A stretch of 64,000 bases of DNA from Bacteroidota bacterium (GCA_023393375.1 JAEWLI010000117.1:32489-96488); one strand, 5' to 3'. Shown: positions 27,009-36,457, numbered from the stretch's first letter. Notes: generated by a model from the sequence alone, not told the origin. Program-made: numbers and translations.

Positions 27009-27302
27009 ATGAAAAATTTATTGGGTAAAATTAATGAACTAATTGAAAAAGAAGATGCTTTATATCTTCAGGATGATGAAGGAAACCTACATTCCATGAG
27101 TGATGCTATTGAAAAAGGTATCAAAGGAACACCTGTAAAAAGAAGCGGAAAAGATGAGCTTTATGATTTATTATTTGGTAAAAAAGAACGTATAGGTGAG
27201 CGTGAATTAAAGACAATCGATCAAACCACCAGTAAACTTAAAGAATATATCATCAACAGTTTGTCACCTGCCACTAAAGCAAGATTGACAAAATCAAAAT
27301 AA
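27009..27302 (+). CDS. Uncharacterised 97-residue charged protein
   Basis: A small, soluble, highly charged protein (Lys/Glu/Asp rich) without signal peptide, membrane segment or cysteine. The N-terminal half is predicted helical (LLGKINELIEKEDALYLQDDEGNLHSMSDAIEKG), followed by a basic GTPVKRSGKDELYDLLFGKKER stretch and a C-terminal helix. I recognise no family. It is probably real: it stands alone with its own putative promoter, and a clean terminator starts 14 bp after its stop. Its size and abundance-type layout would suit a stress or regulatory protein, but that is a guess. Confidence 0.65.
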   Translation: MKNLLGKINELIEKEDALYLQDDEGNLHSMSDAIEKGIKGTPVKRSGKDELYDLLFGKKERIGERELKTIDQTTSKLKEYIINSLSPATKARLTKSK

Positions 27303-27315
27303 ACATTTATCAAAT

Positions 27316-27338
27316 AAAGGCGGCAAATTGCCGCCTTT
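27316..27338 (+). terminator. Terminator after the 97-residue gene
   Basis: A perfect inverted repeat, AAAGGCGG-caaattg-CCGCCTTT, followed by ATTGC. The stem is G/C-rich and starts 14 bp after the stop codon. The T-run is short (TTTATT). Confidence 0.75.
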
Positions 27339-27506
27339 ATTGCTTCATCTCCTCATTGTAAGAAATCTTATCATCATTTTTCCATTTTTTAATAGTCCTG
27401 CTCGATACAATCAGCATTCTCCTAAAATAACACTTATTTTTATTACATATTAAAACCTTGATAGCCGAAAATGGTATTATAATGATCGAAATCGTTTTAA
27501 TAAAAA

Positions 27507-28892
27507 ATGGAACAGTTAATCAGTTTGCTAAAAAAAAACTCAGCATTTAAAGATGTACCCGAAACACAATTGAGGTGGTTGCTTGATAATGGAGAACTTA
27601 AGTCATTTCCAGAAGGAGCAAAAGTATTCGTCAAGGGAGATCCAATAATGTATTTAATAATTGTTGTAGAAGGGTCAATATCGGTCAAGGTAGAGCGAAA
27701 TGGTAATTTCATGGAGGTTTTTAAAGTAGAGAAAGGAGAAATATCCGGAATCCTTCCATATTCCCGTGCAAAATTGGCAACCGGATTCGGAACTACGGAA
27801 ATTGAATCCCAATTATTTCTTTTTAACAAAGATCGTTTTCCTGAAATGATCCACACACAACATGAATTGACAGAAGCTCTTGTACACGTCATGTCTGACC
27901 GGGTGAGAGAACTAACCAAAGAGGATATGCACAAGGAAAAATTGATAGCTCTGGGGAAAATTTCAGCCGGTCTGGCACATGAACTCAATAATCCTTCTTC
28001 GGCAGTAGTAAGAGCAGCGGCAGCGTTGAAACAGCATCTTGACGCCAGTAATGACAAATTGAAAAAAGTAATTACCATTCAGCTTGAGGAAAATATAATG
28101 GATGAAATCAATCACCTCATCACCTCGAAATTTGGACAAATAAATAGTGAGTCCATCTCATTGATGGAAAAAACGGAGATGGAAGATGAAATAGCAAACT
28201 GGTTTGAAACCCATCAGATAGATGGAGCTTATGAATTAGCTCCGACGCTGGTAGAGTATAATATCCTGCCTATAGATCTTGAGAAAATAATTCATCTAAC
28301 TGGTGATCAGAATTTAATGCCGGTATTAAATTGGATAGAAAATCAACTGGTTACAAAAAAATTATTGGAAGAAATACATGAATCTTCAAGAAGAATTAGT
28401 GATATGGTGGTTTCAATAAAAGCTTATTCCCAAATGGATAAAGCTCCGGATAAACAACCTGCAGATATTCGTAAAGGGATTGAAAGTACTCTGATCATGA
28501 TGGGTCATAAGTTAAAAAAGAAAAACATATCAGTGGAATGGGATTGGGAAAATGTACCTGACATTCCAGTTTACATAGGTGAATTAAACCAGGTATGGAC
28601 GAATTTGATTGATAATGCGATCGATGCTATGAATGAGGGGGGGAAGCTAAAAATTGTGGTTCGGAAAAATAACAATAGTTTGGAAGTGAAAATTATTGAT
28701 AATGGTTCCGGCATTCCACAGGATATGCAATCTCAAATTTTTGACCCTTTTTTTTCCACCAAAAAGTTTGGTGAAGGTACCGGATTGGGCTTGGATATTG
28801 TGCAAAGGATCATTCAAAAACATGATGCACAGATCAAAGTAAAATCAAAGCCAGGAGAAACAGAATTTATATTATGTTTTCCCCTAACTTGA
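27507..28892 (+). CDS. Cyclic-nucleotide-binding-domain histidine kinase
   Basis: A 461-residue soluble sensor kinase. Residues 1-125 form a CNB/CRP-like beta-roll (FPEGAKVFVKGDPIMYLIIVVEGSISV, GEISGILPYSRA). HisKA follows with H158 in SAGLAHELNNPSSAV. After a long helical insert (about 190-310) comes HATPase_c (NQVWTNLIDNAIDAMNEGG, DNGSGIPQDMQ, FFSTKKFGEGTGLGLDIV). The canonical PRAARTTA-type cyclic-nucleotide cassette is not obvious, so the CNB domain may sense something else. The downstream gene (64 bp away, same strand) encodes a receiver fused to a thioredoxin-reductase-like protein, its probable phosphotransfer partner. Confidence 0.9.
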   Translation: MEQLISLLKKNSAFKDVPETQLRWLLDNGELKSFPEGAKVFVKGDPIMYLIIVVEGSISVKVERNGNFMEVFKVEKGEISGILPYSRAKLATGFGTTEIESQLFLFNKDRFPEMIHTQHELTEALVHVMSDRVRELTKEDMHKEKLIALGKISAGLAHELNNPSSAVVRAAAALKQHLDASNDKLKKVITIQLEENIMDEINHLITSKFGQINSESISLMEKTEMEDEIANWFETHQIDGAYELAPTLVEYNILPIDLEKIIHLTGDQNLMPVLNWIENQLVTKKLLEEIHESSRRISDMVVSIKAYSQMDKAPDKQPADIRKGIESTLIMMGHKLKKKNISVEWDWENVPDIPVYIGELNQVWTNLIDNAIDAMNEGGKLKIVVRKNNNSLEVKIIDNGSGIPQDMQSQIFDPFFSTKKFGEGTGLGLDIVQRIIQKHDAQIKVKSKPGETEFILCFPLT

Positions 28893-28956
28893 GGTTTGAG
28901 CCACACTATTTTTTAAAAGTACTAGCAGGCATCTTTTTAATCATCAAAACTGTAAT

Positions 28957-30618
28957 ATGAAAAAGCCCATCATTCTCACTATTGACGATGACACGCAAGT
29001 ATTAAATGCGATCGTCAGGGATTTAAGAAAACAATATAATAAAGATTTTAGGATACTAGGAACCACTTCGCCATCAGAAGCACTAAAATCACTTGAAGAT
29101 CTGAAAAAAAAGAATGAACAGATAGCCATATTTATTTCTGACCAACGTATGCCTGAAATGTTGGGAGTAGAATTTCTTCATAAAGCCAAGGTAGTTTTTC
29201 CCGAAGCAAAACGAGTGTTGTTAACAGCATACTCTGATATTGATGCAGCTATTAAAGCGATTAATGAAGTGCAACTTGATTATTACCTGATGAAGCCCTG
29301 GGATCCTCCCGAAGAAAAACTTTTCCCTGTGCTGGACGATCTTTTAAGTGATTGGCAAAGTAATTTTGCCCCTACATTTGAAGGTATCAGGATAATCGGA
29401 TATCAATGGTCTCCTGATTCTCACCGTATTAAAGATTTTCTTACCGGAAACCTAATACCTTATAAATGGTATGATATTGAAACCAACAAAGAAGCAAATA
29501 ATTTGATCGAACTTCATCAATTGGCCCAAAAAAAATATCCAATTGTATTGTTTGAAGATGGTGAAGCGATGGAAACACCACAATTAAATGACTTGGCGAA
29601 GCGGGTGGGCCTGAAATCAGTGGCAACAGAACAACATTATGATGTGGTAATTGTAGGTGCAGGACCTGCGGGATTGGCTGCTGCTGTGTATGGAGGATCG
29701 GAAGGTCTAAAAACGCTGCTCATTGAAAAACGTGCTCCTGGTGGTCAGGCGGGCACCAGTTCGAGAATTGAGAACTACTTGGGATTCCCTTCCGGACTAT
29801 CGGGTGCCGATCTCACCCGAAGGGCTGTGAGTCAGGCAGTGCGTTTTGGTGTTGAATTTTTAAATCCGTGTGAAGTTGTAGATATCCGGTTAAAGGATAA
29901 TTATAAAATATTGACCCTGATTGACGGGATGGAAATAAAATCTCATACCGTCATTTTAACCACTGGTGTAGATTACCGAAAGCTTGAGATTAAAGGTGGT
30001 GATAAATTAACCGGAGCAGGAATATATTACGGATCGGCTATTACCGAAGCTTACTCCTGCAAACAAAAAGATGTATATATCGTAGGTGGGGGGAATTCAG
30101 CCGGTCAGGCAGCCATGCATCTATCGCGATATGCAAAACAAGTATTTATTATTATAAGAAAAGATGACCTCACTTCCACCATGTCCCATTATTTAATCGA
30201 TCAGATTGATCAGACAGATAATGTGTCCATTATCCCTAATGCGCAAGTGATAGAAGTAAAAGGAGAACAACAACTAAACAGTTTGGTCATTGAAAATATA
30301 AAGGATAAAACACAAAAAACCCTGGAAGCCAGTGCTTTATTCATTTTTATTGGTGCCCGTCCCATTACCGACTGGATCAAACTCGATATTCTGAGAAATT
30401 CCAGTGGATTTATCGAAACAGGTCATAACTTGTTTAAATATGATGAATTTAAAGGTTCGTGGAAACTGGATAGAGATCCATATTTATTAGAAACCTGTAT
30501 ACCCGGTATTTTCACAGCGGGAGATGTAAGGGCAGGAGCTATGAATCGGGTAGCATCAGCTGTGGGTGAGGGAGCAATGGCCATCAAATTTGTACATGAA
30601 TACCTGGCGAGTGTTTAA
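28957..30618 (+). CDS. Receiver fused to thioredoxin-reductase-like flavoprotein
   Basis: A 553-residue fusion. Residues 1-130 form a receiver (TIDDDTQ, acceptor D62 in FISDQRMPEMLG, LLTAYSD, YLMKPW). Residues 135-220 form a thioredoxin/glutaredoxin-like segment without CxxC. From about 228 a class II pyridine-nucleotide disulfide reductase fold follows: VVIVGAGPAGLAAAVYG binds FAD, VYIVGGGNSAGQAAMHL (about 372) binds NAD(P)H, and IFTAGDVRAGAMNRVASAVGEG is the C-terminal FAD motif. The CxxC expected just before the nucleotide motif is missing (YYGSAITEAYSCKQKD). It may therefore act as a flavin oxidoreductase or redox sensor controlled by phosphorylation. It is paired with the CNB kinase. Confidence 0.9.
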   Translation: MKKPIILTIDDDTQVLNAIVRDLRKQYNKDFRILGTTSPSEALKSLEDLKKKNEQIAIFISDQRMPEMLGVEFLHKAKVVFPEAKRVLLTAYSDIDAAIKAINEVQLDYYLMKPWDPPEEKLFPVLDDLLSDWQSNFAPTFEGIRIIGYQWSPDSHRIKDFLTGNLIPYKWYDIETNKEANNLIELHQLAQKKYPIVLFEDGEAMETPQLNDLAKRVGLKSVATEQHYDVVIVGAGPAGLAAAVYGGSEGLKTLLIEKRAPGGQAGTSSRIENYLGFPSGLSGADLTRRAVSQAVRFGVEFLNPCEVVDIRLKDNYKILTLIDGMEIKSHTVILTTGVDYRKLEIKGGDKLTGAGIYYGSAITEAYSCKQKDVYIVGGGNSAGQAAMHLSRYAKQVFIIIRKDDLTSTMSHYLIDQIDQTDNVSIIPNAQVIEVKGEQQLNSLVIENIKDKTQKTLEASALFIFIGARPITDWIKLDILRNSSGFIETGHNLFKYDEFKGSWKLDRDPYLLETCIPGIFTAGDVRAGAMNRVASAVGEGAMAIKFVHEYLASV

Positions 30619-30738
30619 TTAGGTCCTGTTTTTTGGCGATGCAAAAAAGTAAAGCCTGCGCGGCGAGCGCAAAGCTTGAGAAAGAAATACAAAACTAAAT
30701 TTGCACATATGTAATTCAGAATAACAAGCTAACCCTAA

Positions 30739-32175
30739 TTAATGAGCCAACCACTTTAGGTTAAACTGATAGTGAAAGTTGCTGCTGATCAAATGGATAA
30801 TATTATTTGGAGATTGAGTAACTGACAGATATCCCCCGGGTTCTGCATTTTTAGCATCCATAGTAAATTCCCCATTCCAGGTACCTCCATTCAATTCACG
30901 TGTTTTCCCGTCAGTAATCAGTCTTTTTATTGGCCATGTTTCTCCTTCGTCAAATGATAATGCAGCAAACATTCCATATCCCTCAAAAGAATGACCATCA
31001 CTATTATTAAATTCCATTCCTTTATAATCATCCTCCTTTACACCCTCTTGAATATCTGTAAAAGAGACCAACAGGAGCGGTCCTTCATTCAGACGAATAA
31101 AAGCCAGACGTTGACCTTGGCCAACAGGAGGAAATTCGGATGGTTGATAATTCCAGGTCAATCCCATATCAGTGGAAATGCTGAGTGGCATGCGAGGAAC
31201 CCCATTTTCATCAGGAATATTAATATTCCCTCCCAAAGCCATCAAATGGCCGTTTTTTAGCTGTACAACCCTGGCATCTCTCCCTGCAATCAAATTACCT
31301 GTATTTCCTTTTTTAAATTCGGGAATTAACTCATTTTCGGCTGGATTGAACCATGATTTTCCCTGGTCCGTGCTGACATAAATAGCTGTTCCAAATGTTG
31401 GTTCAGGTTCCACATTACATGTCTGGATGAGCCATCCCTCTTGGGTAGTATACATTCCGGTAATCTCATTAAGTTTCATTTTTTGCTCTGGTGTCACTAA
31501 TTGTGGTTTTGACCATGAAATTCCGTTATCCTGGCTGGTATGTAACACCATAGTAAGATTTGATCCATCCTCTGTTGATTTTACACCGTTCATATTATAA
31601 ATAGTGCCCCTACTGTCACAGAATATGGTAGAACTGGTAATGATGTGATCAGGCACTAAGAAAAATTCTGTAGGCGGATCCCATTTTGATTTTTGTTGCC
31701 TCAACCGGGAGGAAAAAACAGTATTTTCTTTTTTCTTAGAATGCCATATAGCTAATAAATCCCCATTTTGAAGCCATGAAATGGTAGGAATATACTCGTT
31801 AGAATTAAAAGCTGTTTCTGATTCATTCGCCGGTTCTTTATTGTACTGAATGGGTTCTGCAAAATAGGGTCGATTGTCTTTTGATTTTTTCCAGATATGT
31901 GGATGTTTAGGATTGCGTATTCTCACACTTTCTATGAATGGACTTTTCAAAATCATGGCAGTACTGCGCCGCTCACTAGTGGTTTCTTCAAAGTATTCCG
32001 CGTTTAACTCTTTCCTAACATGCAATTCATCTCGATTTGTGTCTTCCTGATGTAATACTACAAAATATTCTCCCTCAGGTATATTCATCCCAGATTCTAA
32101 AGAATCATATTGAGCATAAACCTTGCTAAATGAAAAAAAAATGGTGCTAATTAAAATAATTTTATACATAAGCAA
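30739..32175 (-). CDS. Sialidase-fold (BNR/Asp-box) secreted protein
   Basis: A 478-residue exported protein (signal MLMYKIILISTIFFSFSKVYAQ). It has the six-bladed sialidase fold marked by Asp-boxes SxDxGxxW: TSQDNGISW, VSTDQGKSW, ISTDMGLTW and LSFDEGETW. The spacing fits exo-alpha-sialidase-like hydrolases in PULs. I could not confirm the arginine triad and the Tyr/Glu nucleophile of true GH33 enzymes, so substrate and even activity are open. It is followed in the same direction by a Tat-type oxidoreductase upstream and an LtaS-like gene, but gaps of 200-380 bp argue against one operon. Confidence 0.75.
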   Translation of the reverse strand: MLMYKIILISTIFFSFSKVYAQYDSLESGMNIPEGEYFVVLHQEDTNRDELHVRKELNAEYFEETTSERRSTAMILKSPFIESVRIRNPKHPHIWKKSKDNRPYFAEPIQYNKEPANESETAFNSNEYIPTISWLQNGDLLAIWHSKKKENTVFSSRLRQQKSKWDPPTEFFLVPDHIITSSTIFCDSRGTIYNMNGVKSTEDGSNLTMVLHTSQDNGISWSKPQLVTPEQKMKLNEITGMYTTQEGWLIQTCNVEPEPTFGTAIYVSTDQGKSWFNPAENELIPEFKKGNTGNLIAGRDARVVQLKNGHLMALGGNINIPDENGVPRMPLSISTDMGLTWNYQPSEFPPVGQGQRLAFIRLNEGPLLLVSFTDIQEGVKEDDYKGMEFNNSDGHSFEGYGMFAALSFDEGETWPIKRLITDGKTRELNGGTWNGEFTMDAKNAEPGGYLSVTQSPNNIIHLISSNFHYQFNLKWLAH

Positions 32176-32320
32176 AAAACACTTTTGGCAGTTGTTGGTT
32201 TTAAAAAATTTCGATTAGAAATCTTATTATTTCGTAAAGGGGTGATAATGAGGAGATTAAAAATTTAAGTATGGTAATTATTTTTGTGGATAATTGAAAT
32301 GATCAATGTGAAAGAAACAA

Positions 32321-32349
32321 AAAAGCCAGGATTGAACACCCTGGCTTTT
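32321..32349 (-). terminator. Rho-independent terminator of the second Gfo/Idh/MocA gene
   Basis: Arms AAAAGCCAGG and CCTGGCTTTT close a 9-base loop; on the minus strand the hairpin continues into TTTTTTG. It lies 26 bp after the stop codon at 32375. Confidence 0.8.
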
Positions 32350-32374
32350 AAATTTTAAATCTGTTTGAACCAGA

Positions 32375-33874
32375 TCAGGCAGGCATTTCCGGCAAAGTCC
32401 AGCCTTCGCGGTAAGTATGCTTTACCCACTCAGCAGCTATATCTTTTGCATTAAATTCAACATGTTGACGATTAAATTTGGGATCACCATTTACTACTTC
32501 AAACTCATCCACTGTTACCACCTTCAGTTTATCACTATCTGAAATGTTGGTAAACCTCATATTCTCACCATCCCATTCCAATACGCGTTTTAAATCCTGA
32601 AGGCGAACTGCCAATACGCCCATTACTACCATTTCATTAAAAGGTCCGGCGTATCCAAAATGGGAACTTGCTTCTTTCCTGTTTTCCGGTGATTCTTTAC
32701 AAGCCCTTACCCAGTCCTGTTCATGTGTGTTGTTATTCCAAATACCTTTCTCCCCACCAGGAATTCTGGGAATTACAGGTTCTGGCTGTTTTGTTTCTTT
32801 CATTCTGGAATAAGGAAGCAAAGTAGGGTTCAAACTGTATGCACCTGTCATCAGGGTGCCTTTCGTCCCAATAAATAATACACCTCCATTTTCATCTCTG
32901 CCCAACATATCACCCTCTGGCAGCCCTTCGGGTCTGGGAGGTAAAAATCCACCGTCATACCATTTCACTTTCACTTCTGGCATCGCTACTTTTGGTAAAT
33001 TTTCCCGTGCAGGAAACGTATATTCCACCATTTCTGCATGTGGTGGACTTTCAGTATTCAACAATGTAGATGAAGCCTCAACATGCGTCGGATATTGTAG
33101 TTTTAACGCCCAAAATACGGGATCAAGAATATGACATGCCATATCGCCTAATGCACCGGTGCCAAAATCCCACCAACCCCTCCAATTCCATGGGGTATAA
33201 ATGGAGTGATAAGGTCTTTGAGGGGCAGGGCCCAGGAAAAGGTCCCAATTTAGATTTTTTGGTGGCCTCATAGTATCTTTAGGCCGCTGCAACCCTTGTG
33301 GCCAAATTGGTCGGTCAGTCCAAGCGTGCACTTCTTTCACTTCTCCAATTTCACCAGACCATATCCATTCGCAGGTTTTTCTGATATCATCAGCTGAATT
33401 CCCCTGATTTCCCATTTGTGTGGCTACTTTATATTTTTGTGCCAGTTTTGTCATGAGCCTCGACTCATAGACAGAGTGGGTGAGGGGTTTTTGAAGAAAT
33501 ACATGTTTTCCTAAAGTCATGGCATGTGCAGCCGGGCCGGCATGCGTATGATCCGGTGTTGAAATCATAATCGCATCAATGGAATTGCCCATTTCATCAA
33601 ACATCTTTCGCCAGTCATAATATCGTTTGGCGTTTGGGAAATCATTAAAAGTTTTGGCTGCATAATTCCAGTCGACATCGCAAAGGGCAACTATATTTTC
33701 AGTTGCCATATTTTTCAGATTGGTACGGCCCATACCACCTACTCCAATTCCGGCAATATTAAGCTTATCACTCGGGGCAACATAACCTAATTTACTTCCC
33801 AATACATGACTGGGAATAATGGTAATTCCAGCAAATGTAGCGGCGGCAGTACTTATAAAATCTCTCCTTTTCAT
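32375..33874 (-). CDS. Gfo/Idh/MocA-family oxidoreductase with Tat-type signal (second copy)
   Basis: A 499-residue exported oxidoreductase. The N-terminus KRRDFISTAAATFAGITIIPSHVLG has the twin-arginine signal. The Rossmann motif is NIAGIGVGGMGRTNL, the next strand ends IVALCDVD, and the conserved EKP is replaced by FLQKPLTHSVYESR. C-terminal residues resemble the C-domain (WWDFGTGALGDMACHILDPVFWAL, like GCHxxD). It belongs to a different subfamily from the copy at 6.2-7.6 kb, with about 50 extra residues and a QMGNQGNS segment. Substrate unknown; it probably uses an NAD(P)-linked redox step on a sugar or glycoside in the periplasm. Confidence 0.88.
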   Translation of the reverse strand: MKRRDFISTAAATFAGITIIPSHVLGSKLGYVAPSDKLNIAGIGVGGMGRTNLKNMATENIVALCDVDWNYAAKTFNDFPNAKRYYDWRKMFDEMGNSIDAIMISTPDHTHAGPAAHAMTLGKHVFLQKPLTHSVYESRLMTKLAQKYKVATQMGNQGNSADDIRKTCEWIWSGEIGEVKEVHAWTDRPIWPQGLQRPKDTMRPPKNLNWDLFLGPAPQRPYHSIYTPWNWRGWWDFGTGALGDMACHILDPVFWALKLQYPTHVEASSTLLNTESPPHAEMVEYTFPARENLPKVAMPEVKVKWYDGGFLPPRPEGLPEGDMLGRDENGGVLFIGTKGTLMTGAYSLNPTLLPYSRMKETKQPEPVIPRIPGGEKGIWNNNTHEQDWVRACKESPENRKEASSHFGYAGPFNEMVVMGVLAVRLQDLKRVLEWDGENMRFTNISDSDKLKVVTVDEFEVVNGDPKFNRQHVEFNAKDIAAEWVKHTYREGWTLPEMPA

Positions 33875-34254
33875 ATGTTTTTTTTATAATTTGGTTTTTC
33901 TTTATTTGATACAGATATTAAATCTCTGTTCAAGATTTTGCAGATCGGATTTTTAATTATGTCTATGAGTGTATTTTCCTTGTCTAAAAAGAGAATTGTG
34001 CCTTCTGTTTTGTTGCCGAAGTTTCTTGTACCAATGGTGGTTCTCGTGAATTCAGGTAGAAATTGGGCTACATTTGCCATGGAACAGGTAGATCAAAAAA
34101 TTAGAATAATAACCAAATCGACTCACCTTATGCAGGTGGTTTCCATTTTTGTCTCTTAAAGATACTTTATCTGTACTTATTTAAAAATAGGTTCAACAAT
34201 AAATTTGAAACATTTTTTTAGTATATAAAGAATGTGTGGCATGAAAGTTAATAA
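33875..34254. other. Non-coding gap
   Basis: About 380 bp between two minus-strand genes. Short open frames on both strands overlap each other here, but neither has coding-like composition or a recognisable product. No terminator or RNA gene is clear. Confidence 0.45.
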
Positions 34255-36108
34255 TTAAATGGTGTGTTTCTTAACCTTATGAAGACCTTTGTTTTTCATA
34301 TCACTATGAATTAACTGAAGGAAAGATTTTCCTGTGTTTATAAAAGTTGAATCTTGTTCCCCAGAGCTTTCCAGAATTTGTTGAACATTGCAATCGAAAA
34401 CTACATTTTCATCTTTTTCTAATAAACTAAAACCATTGTTAAAAACATAAAAAGCAAATCCTTGATGCTTTGAAAAGATATCTTTACTAAAACTGAATTC
34501 TTGAGACGAAAGATTCATTTGATGCAATAAAGTGGATGCAATATCCATTTGAGTGGCATATTTATCAATTATACCCGTTTGATTCAATGCCCCTCCAAAC
34601 CACAACATTGGGATTTTAAATTTATCAGGTGAGGAATTGGATGATGGTCCAGGTAAACGGTGACCATGATCAGCAACCACAATAAATAAGGTATTCTTCC
34701 ACAGAGGCAGAAGTTTACACTTGTCTATAAATTCACCTAAACTATGATCTGTATAATGAATAGAATTAAAAAACTTTGACTGTTCATCATCCCCTTCGAT
34801 ATGATGATGAGGCACTTCAAAAGGTTCATGGCTGCTGAGGGTGAATAAAGTGTTGAAAAAAGGTTGGGGCATTCTTTGAATGTCTTGATATAATCGGTCA
34901 AAAACAACATGGTCGTGAGCACCCCATTTAGAATTCCATGTAGATTCTGGGAAGCTGTCCATACTTATGATATCATCGAATCTACTATCGATTAAATATG
35001 ATCGCATGTTGGCAAAATTAATGTCGCCACCATAATAAAAGGAGGTATAATATCCCAACTGGGATAATTTAGTAGGAATACGTGGCAAAAGTCTCGACTT
35101 CGAAGGAAATTTGATTATTGGTTCGATAGGTTGAGCAGGATAACCACTTAATATTGATACCAGTCCATTGACGGAGCGATCTCCATTGGCATAGAAGTTA
35201 GTAAATAACAAACCTTGTTGGGAAAGTTTGTTTAATTGGGGTGTTAATTCCGGCAAACCACCAAGTGGTTCAATTACTTTACTGGTAAAACTTTCCAAAA
35301 TCAATAATACTACATTTGGTCTGGAGGTATTTAATAATGCATTTTCGGGTACACTATTGTCATTAATGCACAATCGGGTATTGAGTTGCACCTCTTCTTC
35401 TGGGAAAAAATGATATTGTTCGTCATCCAGATCAGATTTTGTAAGTGAATAACCCAAATTATAAAAAACGTTTATCGCTGCAAGGTTCAAAAACTGATTT
35501 TTGCTAAAATAGACCGAACCTACATTCATGGGGGCAACACCAAAACCACCTCTGATAGGAATTGTCAGCAATGAGCCTATTAGTAGCATAACTATACTAT
35601 TCCACGGGTTTATTTTCTTTAAAACCATATGTTTGCCAATCCAATACCTAAACAGAAAAATACCGATGATAATCATTGCAGCCATGACCAATATCTGCCT
35701 GATAATGATACTTGGAGTAGTATTGGCCAAAACTTCTTTAGGGGTTTTCAGGTAGATCAGTGGTGTAGCATCCAATCGGAACCCCCAATATTTAAATAAT
35801 TCTGCATCAACCACAATTACCAATGCAACCACGGTTAATAGAATGACAGTATAGCCACACATTATTTTTTTGAAAGAATCAACCGGAATCAAGATAGACA
35901 ATGTAAGAATTATACATGGGATTATCATCAGATAGCCCGTTGCTGATAAATCCATCATCATGCCATGCAGAAAGATATTCCCAATATCCAAAAAGGAAAG
36001 AGATTTGACTTCTTGAAAGTTAAAAAGGAGGAAGATAACTTTAGAAACACTGAACAGAATAAACCATAGCAATCCCCAACCCAGGAAAAACCGTATCCTT
36101 TCTTTCAT
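34255..36108 (-). CDS. LTA synthase-like sulfatase-fold membrane enzyme
   Basis: A 617-residue inner-membrane protein with five N-terminal TM segments (about residues 7-30, 48-70, 85-105, 135-155, 170-190). A periplasmic alkaline-phosphatase-superfamily domain follows from about 265. The catalytic threonine is in VLLILESFTSKV. Metal-site residues are seen in GDRSVNG (Asn), SHEPFEVPHH and VVADHGHRLPG. The family transfers phosphoglycerol or phosphoethanolamine groups or hydrolyses phosphodiesters. Bacteroidota lack lipoteichoic acid, so the acceptor is probably a lipid or a surface glycan. A two-element promoter lies 45 bp upstream. Confidence 0.87.
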   Translation of the reverse strand: MKERIRFFLGWGLLWFILFSVSKVIFLLFNFQEVKSLSFLDIGNIFLHGMMMDLSATGYLMIIPCIILTLSILIPVDSFKKIMCGYTVILLTVVALVIVVDAELFKYWGFRLDATPLIYLKTPKEVLANTTPSIIIRQILVMAAMIIIGIFLFRYWIGKHMVLKKINPWNSIVMLLIGSLLTIPIRGGFGVAPMNVGSVYFSKNQFLNLAAINVFYNLGYSLTKSDLDDEQYHFFPEEEVQLNTRLCINDNSVPENALLNTSRPNVVLLILESFTSKVIEPLGGLPELTPQLNKLSQQGLLFTNFYANGDRSVNGLVSILSGYPAQPIEPIIKFPSKSRLLPRIPTKLSQLGYYTSFYYGGDINFANMRSYLIDSRFDDIISMDSFPESTWNSKWGAHDHVVFDRLYQDIQRMPQPFFNTLFTLSSHEPFEVPHHHIEGDDEQSKFFNSIHYTDHSLGEFIDKCKLLPLWKNTLFIVVADHGHRLPGPSSNSSPDKFKIPMLWFGGALNQTGIIDKYATQMDIASTLLHQMNLSSQEFSFSKDIFSKHQGFAFYVFNNGFSLLEKDENVVFDCNVQQILESSGEQDSTFINTGKSFLQLIHSDMKNKGLHKVKKHTI

Positions 36109-36152
36109 TTAACGAACAGACAATTAGAAGGTAATCAATGAATATTTAGATA

Positions 36153-36182
36153 CAAAATTAAAAAGTTACTGGATGATTACAA
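36153..36182 (-). promoter_or_regulatory. Bacteroidota-type promoter for the LtaS-like gene
   Basis: On the minus strand TTG (36180-36182) is separated by 19 bp from TAATTTTG (36153-36160), matching TTG-N17-23-TAnnTTTG. The expected start of transcription is near 36146, giving a leader of about 38 bases. Confidence 0.6.
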
Positions 36183-36457
36183 CTGCATAATATCCATTCA
36201 TGTATATTATGTAATGTTTATTAAAACTTTCCTTGATTTTATAAAAATTCTGTTCCGGATAGTAGTTTATCGGCAAACAAGTGATACATGAATTGTGTTT
36301 CTTCAACAAGTGATCACAACTGGGTTTGTTTTTTGTGAGAAGTAAGGATATAAATTTATCGGGAATGGAAGAATTTTAATTACCACCTTGTTTAGTTATT
36401 GGGTTTTTCATTTTTATTTAAGTTTATTCGATTTGGTTATTATAGGTGCATAAAAAA
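36183..36457. other. Divergent upstream region of the PUL sigma gene
   Basis: The rest of the gap between the LtaS-like gene and the sigma gene. It must hold the promoter for the sigma/FecR genes. I see no exact housekeeping -7 element on the plus strand, which leaves room for autoregulation or a diverged promoter. Confidence 0.35.

Noticed and set aside
30630..30690. G/C-rich patch (CCTGCGCGGCGAGCGC) after the receiver-flavoprotein gene
   Set aside because: It could be a REP remnant or terminator, but no clean stem with a T-run can be formed, so no feature is claimed.
33871..34159. Two short overlapping frames on opposite strands
   Set aside because: They oppose each other in an intergenic gap, and neither shows a family motif or a good start signal.
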